Positions 24,775 to 33,010 of a stretch of DNA of 44,158 nucleotides are shown here, piece after piece (the first letter of the stretch is position 1; each line of letters begins with the position of its first letter). A program made the translations under genes and the position numbers. Source of the DNA: Candidatus Zixiibacteriota bacterium (GTDB lineage Bacteria; Zixibacteria; MSB-5A5; RBG-16-43-9). The stretch is from NCBI GenBank assembly GCA_030692925.1, contig JAUYBY010000065.1, positions 1 through 44,158 on the forward strand, in the 5' to 3' direction. The notes beneath the pieces were generated by a model. It was given only the letters and a program-made list of their open reading frames with translations, made no database searches and had not been told where the DNA came from.

Positions 24775-25968
24775 CTAAACCGACTCCTCCCCTTTTAAAG
24801 CCAATTTAAGAGTTCTGAAAAGGTCATCTTCCAAACTGTATTTCTTTACCACTTCCCTTTCCTTCAGAAGAAAAGGAGCTGTGCTTTTCTTTATCTCAGT
24901 AGTGATCTGCCTGGTAATATCCTCTCCCAGGTAGTTATGGGCCAAGGTCAGATATCCTGAAAGCAGGCCCTGCAGGCCCTGGGAAACCTGGTGTAATCTT
25001 ACCTCTTCCGGGATGTTGTTTAGTCGCATTGCAAAATCTCCGGGCTGAAGTAAAGTCCCGTTTTTTAGCAAATGATTCAGAACCGGAAAAGAGGCTTGCT
25101 TTTGTATCAAAGCACGATCCCATAATTTTAACTGAACTTTACCTAATTTCTGCAACAGGATTTTATCCACTACCGAAAAACTGGTGGAGAAAACCTGAGT
25201 TAGTATCTCCAGCAGAGCCGATTCTTCCTTCCTCTTATCCTTTCTGGTCTGCCTTTTTTCTCCCGGAGTCACCATCCCCTGATCTATAAGCTTGAGCAGT
25301 GCCCTGGAGGTGCTATATTCACCCAGAGGGCTTTCCTCTAAGATATCTGGATAGGTTTTCTCTCCGTCAACCATAAGCAATACTTTGAACTCATCCAGAC
25401 TCAGGCTGACTGAAGAGGAGGAACCGATTTTGGGATTTGGATTCCCTTTCAGCAGCATATCATCTTTGGGAAGGATTTTCTGCATTTCTACCATTTCATC
25501 GATCTTTCTGGTCCCCTCCATAATGACATTGATGGTATTGAGATTGGTGGTAATCTGTCCTTCTGCTGGCTCTTTGTCGTCCTGGAAGATAAAATCCCCC
25601 TCCTTCCAGCTAAAAAGGTTGTAAACGATCTCTTCTATCTGCAGTTTCAGACAGGCGACCAGTTCTTCTTTTTTCAAAAGCCCCATCTCCACCACTGTTG
25701 CCCCGATCATTTTACCGGTTGCCCGGTGCAGCTTTATCACCTGATCTAATTCAGCCTGTGAAAGTTTGCCCAGCCTTATAAGCAGGTTACCGATCAGCTC
25801 CTCTTCGGTGTTGGAGGAAGTGGCATAGACAATGTTTCCTTCCCGGAAGTAGATCTCTTTTCTCTGTGCCTGACGCATCAGGGTCAGCACCCCGGTTTTC
25901 TTGCTGGAGCTGATCAACTGCAGCAAGTCCGGGAAGGAGAGGGTATTTAAATTGCCGTTTAAACTCAT
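24775..25968 (-). CDS. DUF4388 (PATAN) domain protein
   Basis: The 397-residue soluble protein has a clear N-terminal DUF4388/PATAN domain (residues 1-about 135: MSLNGNLNTLSFPDLLQLISSSKKTGVL, then KEIYFREGNIVYATS, and EEIVYNLFSWKEGDFIFQ). PATAN domains occur in response regulators and adaptors for pilus motility (for example PatA-type regulators in cyanobacteria) and in delta-proteobacterial motility proteins. A middle region (about 180-240, LDEFKVLLMVDGEKTYPDIL...STSRALLKLIDQG) resembles a winged-helix-like adaptor repeat. The C-terminal 150 residues are helical and unassigned. It lies one base after comEC and three bases before the small membrane protein. Confidence 0.85.
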   Translation of the reverse strand: MSLNGNLNTLSFPDLLQLISSSKKTGVLTLMRQAQRKEIYFREGNIVYATSSNTEEELIGNLLIRLGKLSQAELDQVIKLHRATGKMIGATVVEMGLLKKEELVACLKLQIEEIVYNLFSWKEGDFIFQDDKEPAEGQITTNLNTINVIMEGTRKIDEMVEMQKILPKDDMLLKGNPNPKIGSSSSVSLSLDEFKVLLMVDGEKTYPDILEESPLGEYSTSRALLKLIDQGMVTPGEKRQTRKDKRKEESALLEILTQVFSTSFSVVDKILLQKLGKVQLKLWDRALIQKQASFPVLNHLLKNGTLLQPGDFAMRLNNIPEEVRLHQVSQGLQGLLSGYLTLAHNYLGEDITRQITTEIKKSTAPFLLKEREVVKKYSLEDDLFRTLKLALKGEESV

Positions 25969-25969
25969 A

Positions 25970-28264
25970 CTAAAGACTATAGGTTATTTTTCTTTTTCCC
26001 AGCACTGTGCTGATATCGAATTTTTTACTGTTGACCTTGATTATCACTGCTCCGAGCCTGGAAGTCTGGAAAACTTTATTCTCAAAACTCTGAGAAAAAT
26101 TGAATTTATTATAGCCTGAAATTATTAATTCCTGGATTCCACTGTTTAATGCTAAGTGCTCTATATTGCTTGTATTAGCTCCTTGAGGATTAAAACTCAC
26201 CACATCCGGTTGAAGCTCAAAAACGGTGCTTTCAGGCAAAAACCGCTTACTCACCAGGAGCTTGAATTTTCCATAACTTACTATCAAAAGGGGACTTTCA
26301 ACTTCAGTCCCCCCTTCAGAGTTTTTATCGGGATAAATCGAAAAAACCTTAACCTTTCCGAAAAGTTGATTGAGTTCTTGTAGATTCCGTATGCGGATTT
26401 CCGGGCCATCTAATTTACGCGAGATTGGAACACTATCCATATCCATCCATACCTCTTTCACTTTAATCTCGCTCAAAAACTCAGATACCTTCTTCTCTTC
26501 CTCTTTTTTGTCGGTCAGGATAAGCCCATCCAGTCTGGTTATTCCCTTTTTGTAGAGAAAAGGAAGGATGATTTTTTCTACCTCAGAAGAATTATCCGAC
26601 AGGTTTACCAAAATCTTTTCATCTTGCGGAGTCTCTATCAGTACTGCCTCACCTGAAGCAGAAAGGTAAGTGATTTTCAATTCAGATGACTTATTGATTT
26701 GGAGGTTAAGAAATAGAGGCAGTCCTGTCAGGATTAAAACAGATACTAAGGAGGCGGTTGCGAACCGCTTTAAGTTTCTTTGAAAAATAATCGCCAAAAG
26801 AGAGAGATAAAAAACCAAGATGAACATATAGGAAGGGGAAGAGACCTTAAAAGCTGCAAATGGAAGGGAGGAAAAGAAAGACAAGATCTTTATAATAAAG
26901 TCCAGCCCCAGCCAGTTGAATGAAGTGAATAAAAGAGAAAGTTTAAGACTTAAAAGACTCAAGAGAGCAGAAATCACCCCTACCATAACTACCAGGCCGG
27001 TTAGCGGCACGATTAACAGGTTAGCAAAAAGAGAATAAGCAGAGATAAGGTTAAAATAATAGGCCGTAACAGGATAAGTGAATAACTGAGCTGACAGGGA
27101 AACGAAAAAAGGCAAGGCTACATAGGATTTTAAGAACCGATTCCGTAGCCTGGAAAGGAAAAGAGTCTCTAATTTAGGAACCCAGAGGATCAACCCCAGG
27201 GTAGCCATAAAGGATAATTGAAAACCCACATCATAGAGAGTGGAAGGAGTTATGAAAAGTATCACCAGGGCAGCTAAAGCCCAGAGGTTGAGGATATCCC
27301 TTTCCCTTTCGATCAATAGCGAAAGAAGAAAAAGAGAAGTCATAATAGAAGCCCTTACCACTGAGGGCTGGTTACCGGTCACAAAGGAGAAAATCAAGAT
27401 CAATGGAAAAACCAGAAGCAAAGAGAGCCGGTAAGGTATTCTTAAGAGTCGAAAAAGTCCAAAGAAGAGAAGGACAACCAGCGCCACGTTAGAGCCGGAG
27501 ATGGCTAAAAGATGAAGGGTGCCGGTATCGGTAAAGAGTTTATAGATCTCCCTGGGTATTCCTCTTCTTTCACCCAGGACAAAGCCGGAAAGAATCGCCT
27601 GATGCGGGTCCGTCAGGTTTCTCTTAAAAAAGCCGAGAATATAATGTTTTACCGGAAGAACTATTCCGGAGATAAAAAAATTCCCTCTTTCCTTTTCCAG
27701 AAGCGTAATTTCCGAGTCGTGCTTTAAGTTCATGCATGCGAAAATCTCTTTAGAGTTCAGATATTTCCTGTAGTCAAAAGCACTCGGATTTTTAGAGGGA
27801 GAAGGTGAATACAGGTAACCGCTGAAATGGATTAAATCGCCATAGTTGAAGAGGTTTGACGGATGTCTGATTCTCAGAAGTATCTTCCCGGTGGTCTTTA
27901 TTTTCTTCTGATTAATCGACAATTCCCGGGTAGCTATTTCAATAAAAGTCTTATCCTCCCTGATATCCGGGTCCCTGGAGATGCTGCCGGTCAAATCGAC
28001 TTTTCCGGTGAGCTGAGTGAATCTGGAGATATGATTTATGGGTAGGTCTTTGGTCTTCAGCTCGTATCTCCAGAATCCGGCTAAAGCCAGAAGAATCGTG
28101 ATAAATATTACTCTTAGACTTTGTTCCTTCCTGAAGGAGAACAGAAGAAAGAGAGTGATCAAGATTAGAAAAAGTAAGATCAGGGTGGATAAGTCGAAAT
28201 AATTTCCTAAAAAAATTCCAGCCACGTAAGCCAGAAGGGCTAAAAGGGCAGGCCTGCGTTTCAA
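25970..28264 (-). CDS. comEC: ComEC/Rec2-type DNA uptake channel with degenerate MBL domain
   Basis: The 764-residue membrane protein has the ComEC architecture: an N-terminal OB-like DUF4131 region (about 60-180), and the Competence domain with many membrane helices (about 215-510, TGTLHLLAISGSNVALVV and GNQPSVVRASIM). A C-terminal beta-lactamase-like domain follows (about 528-764). In canonical ComEC the last domain has DVGQGDA, a TH(x)DxDHxGG metal motif and a later HHGS. Here the matching places read YLSASGEA, LTDKKEEEKK and VSFNPQGA, so all metal ligands are missing. It should still form the channel but cannot bind metals as usual. The start is TTG 28264, with AGAGGT upstream. murJ ends four bases before it. 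Confidence 0.9.
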   Translation of the reverse strand: MKRRPALLALLAYVAGIFLGNYFDLSTLILLFLILITLFLLFSFRKEQSLRVIFITILLALAGFWRYELKTKDLPINHISRFTQLTGKVDLTGSISRDPDIREDKTFIEIATRELSINQKKIKTTGKILLRIRHPSNLFNYGDLIHFSGYLYSPSPSKNPSAFDYRKYLNSKEIFACMNLKHDSEITLLEKERGNFFISGIVLPVKHYILGFFKRNLTDPHQAILSGFVLGERRGIPREIYKLFTDTGTLHLLAISGSNVALVVLLFFGLFRLLRIPYRLSLLLVFPLILIFSFVTGNQPSVVRASIMTSLFLLSLLIERERDILNLWALAALVILFITPSTLYDVGFQLSFMATLGLILWVPKLETLFLSRLRNRFLKSYVALPFFVSLSAQLFTYPVTAYYFNLISAYSLFANLLIVPLTGLVVMVGVISALLSLLSLKLSLLFTSFNWLGLDFIIKILSFFSSLPFAAFKVSSPSYMFILVFYLSLLAIIFQRNLKRFATASLVSVLILTGLPLFLNLQINKSSELKITYLSASGEAVLIETPQDEKILVNLSDNSSEVEKIILPFLYKKGITRLDGLILTDKKEEEKKVSEFLSEIKVKEVWMDMDSVPISRKLDGPEIRIRNLQELNQLFGKVKVFSIYPDKNSEGGTEVESPLLIVSYGKFKLLVSKRFLPESTVFELQPDVVSFNPQGANTSNIEHLALNSGIQELIISGYNKFNFSQSFENKVFQTSRLGAVIIKVNSKKFDISTVLGKRKITYSL

Positions 28265-28268
28265 ATTT

Positions 28269-29837
28269 CTACCTCTTGAATCCTAAGATTCCCAGTACTC
28301 TTTTTACTTCTTTTATCTTAAATAAACTCGCAAGAGATAAATAGCTGAGCAGGGAAATTACCAGCATCAGAACTACCAATATCGTTTTTTGGATTAAGCT
28401 CCCCCTATCCAGGTCCACCGGATAAAGAAAAAGAAAAAGCTGTAACAGGATCCCCATAAGTAATGAAGTCAGCAGGATTTTTAAGAAAGCATTCCTTAAA
28501 TCCTTTTTATCAAAAGGTCCAATTCTTTTATCCAGGGTGAAAAAAAGAATAGCCATATTTAAAATGGCGGAAAAAGAGGTGGCAAAAGCCAATCCCCGAA
28601 AGCTTAAGGGACGCATAAGGATCAAATTTAGACCGATGTTAAAAACGACCGTTACGGCAGTGCTTATCACTGGAACTCTGGCATCACCCAAGGCATAGAA
28701 AACAGGGGCTAAAACCCGGACTGAAGCATAGGCAAAAAGACCGATGGAATAAAACAACAGTGCCTGAGAAGTAGCTTGTGTGTCCGCAAAAATGAATTTT
28801 CCATGCTGGTATAAAAGGGAGATTATCGGCTTTGCCCCTACCGCTAAAAATATGGTCGAAGGCAGAGTCAGGAAAAAGATAAGTTTTAAAGATGAGCTGC
28901 AGGTGGAGACAAGTTCAGTATAGTTTTTTTGAGCTGCCTGAGCCGCCAGAAATGGGAAAGTTACCGTTGCCACTGCAACTCCAAAGACCCCCAAGGGGAA
29001 ATTCATCAGCCTGAAACTATAATTTAGATATGAAACGCTTCCCTGCGGCAGAAGAGAGGCAATCAGTGTATTGACGAAGATATTCACCTGAGTAGAGGCC
29101 AAGCCCAGAATTGCGGGGGTCATCAACCAGAGGATTTTTCTTACCCCAGGGTCTTTCCAATCCAGAAGAGGTTTGTATTTATATCCTAACCTGAAAAGAA
29201 CAGGCAACTGTATACCTAATTGTCCTGCTCCGCCTAAAAGAACACCGAGAGCCATTCCAATAATCGGGGTTTTCAAAAATGGTGAGATCAAAAAACCGGC
29301 TAAGATCATACCCAGATTTAACATAGTAGGTGCTAAAGCAGGTGCGCCGAATCGTCCAAAAGAGTTCAGAATCCCCATACTCAGGGCAGCCAGGGAGACC
29401 AGAAGCAGGAACGGAAACATAATCCGGGTCAACAGGGTTGTAAGCTCTAACTTGCCTTGAATCTTGTCAAACCCCGGGGCAATGAGATTGACAATTGCCG
29501 GGGAGAATATTATGCCCAGGATGACGATTGCGGACAAAACGATCAAAAGTATATTCAGCACCAAGTTGACTAAGCGAAAAGCTTCCTCTTTCCCCTGAAG
29601 AGTCAGCTTCTCCGTGAAGACCGGAATAAAAGCTGAAGAAAGAGCGCCTTCTGCTAAAAGGTCCCTGAGAAGATTGGGAATTCGGAAAGCCGCCACAAAG
29701 GCATCCGTAGCCATCCCTGCCCCAAAAAGATAAGCAAAAACCTGCTCCCTTATAAGCCCGAAGACCCTGGATAAAAAGGTAGCCGAGCTAACCATTCCGG
29801 CAGATTTAGCGATTTTGTCTTTTGCGTAAACCTCCAT
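28269..29837 (-). CDS. murJ: Lipid II flippase MurJ (MviN family)
   Basis: The 522-residue MOP-superfamily transporter has about 14 hydrophobic segments. It contains the family start SAGMVSSATFLSRVFGLIREQVFAYLFGAG, the segment FVAAFRIPNLLRDLLAEGALSSAFIPVF, and the substrate-cavity arginines in those segments. It flips undecaprenyl-pyrophosphate-linked peptidoglycan precursors across the inner membrane. The length is normal. It is the first gene of the ten-gene minus-strand run ending with pilB, and its expression would therefore link envelope growth with the comEC and GTPase genes. The ribosome site AAGGAAAAGAG precedes the ATG. Confidence 0.95.
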   Translation of the reverse strand: MEVYAKDKIAKSAGMVSSATFLSRVFGLIREQVFAYLFGAGMATDAFVAAFRIPNLLRDLLAEGALSSAFIPVFTEKLTLQGKEEAFRLVNLVLNILLIVLSAIVILGIIFSPAIVNLIAPGFDKIQGKLELTTLLTRIMFPFLLLVSLAALSMGILNSFGRFGAPALAPTMLNLGMILAGFLISPFLKTPIIGMALGVLLGGAGQLGIQLPVLFRLGYKYKPLLDWKDPGVRKILWLMTPAILGLASTQVNIFVNTLIASLLPQGSVSYLNYSFRLMNFPLGVFGVAVATVTFPFLAAQAAQKNYTELVSTCSSSLKLIFFLTLPSTIFLAVGAKPIISLLYQHGKFIFADTQATSQALLFYSIGLFAYASVRVLAPVFYALGDARVPVISTAVTVVFNIGLNLILMRPLSFRGLAFATSFSAILNMAILFFTLDKRIGPFDKKDLRNAFLKILLTSLLMGILLQLFLFLYPVDLDRGSLIQKTILVVLMLVISLLSYLSLASLFKIKEVKRVLGILGFKR

Positions 29838-29935
29838 TCTCTTTTCCTTTTTTTATTTATTCGTCATTCGGTATCCGTCATTCGTCATTTTTTCTGTCTT
29901 CCTTCTTCCTTTTTTTATTTATTCGCCTTAGGTGG

Positions 29936-30165
29936 AACAGGCGTCTCGCCTGTTCTCAATTGTCAGAGAGCAAAGCCTGGCGCCCTACGGGCGGGCTGGC
30001 GCGTAGCCACAGGAATGTCTGACCTACCTCACAAAACCTGGGCAGGCACACAGGCCTGCCCCTACATTACTCCTGTTCTTAGTAGAAAACTTGCTGACCA
30101 TTATTTTTTTAATCGTTTTTTTTATCCTTGAACCTTTGAACTATTGAACTTTTGAACCTTTATTT
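29936..30165. repeat. Palindromes and TTGAAC tandem string upstream of rpsT
   Basis: The 398-base divergent gap between murJ and rpsT holds a degenerate ATTCGTCATTCGG string (about 29858-29890), AACAGGCGtctCGCCTGTT (29937-29955), GGGCAGGcacacaggCCTGCCC (about 30030-30051), and a tandem TTGAACCT/TTGAACTA/TTGAACTT string (30128-30160). No gene is seen. The last 60 bases carry the rpsT promoter. Confidence 0.7.
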
Positions 30166-30177
30166 CCTATTTTTAAA

Positions 30178-30205
30178 TTGACAAAAAAAGATTTTCCATT
30201 ATATT
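30178..30205 (+). promoter_or_regulatory. Promoter of rpsT
   Basis: TTGACA at 30178-30183 and TATATT at 30200-30205 are separated by 16 bases. A start near 30212 would leave a leader of about 25 bases with AGGAGG at the right place before the TTG start codon. Confidence 0.6.
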
Positions 30206-30235
30206 TAACCTTCGAAAATTAAACCAGGAGGTAGT

Positions 30236-30517
30236 TTGCCAGTACGTAAGGTCCATAAAGACGTTAAAAAAAGATTGAAAACCAGCTTAAAGGCAAAAGC
30301 TCGCAACCGGGAGATGAAATCCGAGCTGAGAAGTCTGGTAAAGAAAACAGAGGCCAATCCGGTTCAGGAGAATCTCAAGCCAGTATTCTCGCTTCTGGAT
30401 AAAGCCTCCCGGAAAAAAATCATACATAAAAATACTGCTTCCCGCATAAAGTCCAGACTTTCCCGGCTCTTGAATAAACCTACCACACCAGGTGCCGAAG
30501 CAAAAGCAGAAGCTTAG
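30236..30517 (+). CDS. rpsT: 30S ribosomal protein S20
   Basis: The 93-residue, lysine/arginine-rich three-helix protein has the S20 pattern: a KDVKKRLKTSLKAKARNREMKSELRSLVKK-like first helix and KKIIHKNTASRIKSRLSRLLNK near the end. It is an early-binding 16S rRNA protein. The start is TTG 30236, set by AGGAGG upstream; TTG is also the usual start for rpsT in E. coli. The Ala/Glu-rich tail beyond residue 80 is longer than usual, and its coding sequence overlaps the 3' end of the convergent flavoprotein gene by 38 bases. Confidence 0.93.
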   Translation: MPVRKVHKDVKKRLKTSLKAKARNREMKSELRSLVKKTEANPVQENLKPVFSLLDKASRKKIIHKNTASRIKSRLSRLLNKPTTPGAEAKAEA

Positions 30518-31673
30518 GATTTGACCTGAGAATAGCCTTCAAGGTCTGTATGGGAGTCAGCCTGGTCGAATCCTCATCCTTAAGATACTCCTTTAAAAAC
30601 TGGATAACCTCTTCAAAATCCTCATCTCTCATCTTAAGGTAAATCTTTCTGCAGTAAGAATAAAATCTCAACTCCCTTCCTTTTATCTTCAGAAACTCCT
30701 CTTCATATTTTTTCAGAAAGTCGGGTGAATTACCTCCATTGACCAGATATTCTGAGGCAACCTGGCCTGCGATCTTCCCGGAGAGAAGCGCATTGGCAAT
30801 CCCTGCACCGGAGAGTGAATCAACTAACCTGGCAGCATCTCCTGTGAGAAGTATATTCCCTTTGACTAACTGACTTCTACGGCTAAACGCTGGCACTCCT
30901 CCGGTCATCCATTCAACCACTGAGAAGTTCTTGAACCTTTTCATCACGAAAAAGTCTAAGAGTTCCTTGGCTTTTATGTTGTTGCCAAGGCTCGGAGTAA
31001 TAGCCAAGCCCACGTTTGCCAATCCTTTACCCTTGGGGAAAACCCAGGCATACCCTCCGGGAGCTATTTTGGTGCCAAGATGAAATTCAATGCACTCCTG
31101 GTCTAAAGGATCGGCCTTCAAAAGATACTGGTAAGCAGAATCAACCCCCTCTAATTTCAGGGCATTATCAATGCCTGCCCATCTTCCGACCATAGATTCA
31201 ATCCCGTCTGCAGCTATGACTATTTTGGTTTGATATTCCGATTCCCTTCCATCTTTTTTCATCCTTATTCCGCAAATCTCTCCCCTGTTGTTGTTGATTA
31301 ATCCCACAGCCTGGGCATTGACTTTCAGCTCAGCGCCTGAGGATTCTGCCCTCAGCGCTAAATCCCTGTCGAATATCTTTCTATCAAGCACCAGACCTGC
31401 GCTGGAGTAAGAAACCTTCAACTCTTTCCCCGAAGGGGGGCAGAGTGCAATTTTTTCGATTTTAGACCTTATCCAGGCAGGATTAACCTGCTCGCAAATT
31501 GAGAGTCCTCTGAAGCTGACAGCCTCAGCACAGCATAAAGGCAGCCCTACTTCCTTATGCTTTTCAAGTAAGAGAACTTTATGCTTATTCTTGGCTAAGA
31601 CCCAGGCAGCCATCGAGCCAGCAGGACCTGCTCCTACTACTATGCAATCGTACTTATCTTTCATCTTCTTCAT
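30480..31673 (-). CDS. Geranylgeranyl reductase family flavoprotein
   Basis: The 397-residue FAD-dependent oxidoreductase has a Rossmann motif VVGAGPAGSMAAW (about 12-24), a CCAEAVSFRGL segment near 47-57, the family signature GGYAWVFPKGKGLANVGLA (about 205-223), and GDAARLVDSLSGAGIANAL near 274-292. These place it in the geranylgeranyl reductase family, whose members saturate prenyl chains of chlorophyll, quinones or archaeal lipids. The actual substrate here is unknown and may be a menaquinone side chain. The preceding gene is a ferredoxin, a plausible electron donor as known for an archaeal homologue. The start at 31673 is uncertain: ATG 31664 is equally possible. Confidence 0.82.
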   Translation of the reverse strand: MKKMKDKYDCIVVGAGPAGSMAAWVLAKNKHKVLLLEKHKEVGLPLCCAEAVSFRGLSICEQVNPAWIRSKIEKIALCPPSGKELKVSYSSAGLVLDRKIFDRDLALRAESSGAELKVNAQAVGLINNNRGEICGIRMKKDGRESEYQTKIVIAADGIESMVGRWAGIDNALKLEGVDSAYQYLLKADPLDQECIEFHLGTKIAPGGYAWVFPKGKGLANVGLAITPSLGNNIKAKELLDFFVMKRFKNFSVVEWMTGGVPAFSRRSQLVKGNILLTGDAARLVDSLSGAGIANALLSGKIAGQVASEYLVNGGNSPDFLKKYEEEFLKIKGRELRFYSYCRKIYLKMRDEDFEEVIQFLKEYLKDEDSTRLTPIQTLKAILRSNPKLLLLLRHLVW

Positions 31674-31745
31674 TCGTCATTTGATATCCGTCATTCGTTA
31701 TTGTCTTTTTCATTTGTCATTCGTTATTCGTCATCCGTCATTCTT
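31670..31745. repeat. GTCATTCG-type tandem string
   Basis: The spacer between the ferredoxin and flavoprotein genes is built almost entirely of imperfect GTCATTCGTTATTC / GTCATCCGTCATTC words. The same words occur at 9107-9135 (other strand) and 29858-29890. The ferredoxin stop codon TGA lies in the first word. Confidence 0.75.
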
Positions 31746-31923
31746 TATCTGTGATTTCCAGAGCCCCTGAAGGACAAAACACCACACAGTCATTACAGAG
31801 AGTGCAAAGCTCCTCTTTTATTCTCAAACCCTGACTTTCTAAATCCAGAGATTCAAAGGCGCAAACTGCCACGCACCCCCCGCACTCTCCGCACAGATCC
31901 ATCTTTAAACTTAGTTTTTTCAT
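31738..31923 (-). CDS. 2[4Fe-4S] ferredoxin
   Basis: The 61-residue protein has two cysteine clusters, CGECGGCVAVC (C11, C14, C17, C21) and CTLCNDCVVFCP, the pattern of a bacterial-type double [4Fe-4S] ferredoxin. It lies upstream of the geranylgeranyl reductase family gene on the same strand with a 64-base spacer, so it is likely its electron donor. That pairing is an inference from position. The length is normal for the group. Confidence 0.9.
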   Translation of the reverse strand: MKKLSLKMDLCGECGGCVAVCAFESLDLESQGLRIKEELCTLCNDCVVFCPSGALEITDKE

Positions 31924-31978
31924 CTTCTATCAAAAAGCGTTGGAATAATTTAAGTCCCGTCCTCAAAAAATTCAAGTT

Positions 31979-32011
31979 AAAAATGCAAGTCTCCCTCATG
32001 CTTGCATTTTT
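31979..32011. repeat. Palindromic hairpin between ferredoxin and pyrR genes
   Basis: AAAAATGCAAG (31979-31989) and CTTGCATTTTT (32001-32011) form a perfect 11-base stem with a T-run on both strands. It lies between divergent gene starts, so it is not after any gene. It may insulate the two units. The gap 31924-32266 otherwise holds the pyrR promoter and leader. Confidence 0.6.
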
Positions 32012-32092
32012 CAACGGTCAAATCTTTTCTTCTTCCGTCTCACGTCTTACTTTCTTGACTGGTACTCTGAGGTGATTTTTTTAAAAAAGTAC

Positions 32093-32120
32093 TTGACAAA
32101 CTGTTTTCCTTAGGTATCAT
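32093..32120 (+). promoter_or_regulatory. Promoter of the pyr operon
   Basis: TTGACA (32093-32098), a 16-base spacer and TATCAT (32115-32120) give a good sigma-70-type promoter. Transcription would start just before the PyrR-type RNA element. Confidence 0.7.
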
Positions 32121-32130
32121 AGGTGACGAA

Positions 32131-32238
32131 ACCTTTTAAACCGATCCGGCGAGATCAGTAAAGGTAAAAGATAGAAGATGAGATTAGGAGATCCGATACA
32201 TAAATGCCCTCCTTGAATTATCAGGAGGGTATTTTTTT
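32131..32238 (+). promoter_or_regulatory. PyrR-type attenuator leader
   Basis: ACCTTT (32131-32136) pairs with AAAGGT (32160-32165) around a purine-rich loop CCGGCGAGA with an inner GATC/GATC stem. This closely resembles the PyrR-binding loop of pyr leaders (lower stem, bulge, CCAGAGAG-like loop). About 40 bases on is an intrinsic terminator: CCCTCCT (32207-32213), AGGAGGG (32223-32229), then a T-run to 32238. UMP-bound PyrR would stabilise the loop, free the terminator and stop transcription of pyrR-pyrB-pyrC. The terminator is certain; the binding loop is identified by resemblance. Confidence 0.75.
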
Positions 32239-32257
32239 GCCTTTTTTAGAAAAGTGA

Positions 32258-32818
<561 letters not shown>

Positions 32819-32822
32819 TCTT

Positions 32823-32969
32823 GTAGAGACGCATTGCATGCGTCTTTTATGTCATTGCGAGGAGGTCATTTGACCGACGAAGCAATCCGTTGCCTGTTAG
32901 GTAGAAGGATTGCTTCGCCTGTAAGGCTCGCAATGACCTCAGATACGTAGTTGCTCGATTTATCGAGCC
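32823..32969. repeat. Palindromes including an 87-base GTCATTGCGAGG element
   Basis: Between pyrR and pyrB lie GTAGAGACGCAttgcaTGCGTC (32823-32844), an 87-base element (32851-32937) that opens with GTCATTGCGAGG and closes with CTCGCAATGAC, with AGCAATC/GATTGCT inside, and GTTGCTCGATttATCGAGC (about 32949-32967). The 87-base element has a near copy at 38501-38582. No coding sequence is seen. Confidence 0.8.
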
Positions 32970-33010
32970 AAAGACAGCCTAGAATGAAAGTCTAAGATAA
33001 TGAGGAGAAG

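Noticed and set aside
31979-32011. Hairpin as a gene terminator
   Set aside because: It lies between two divergent gene starts, so no transcript of a recognised gene ends there.
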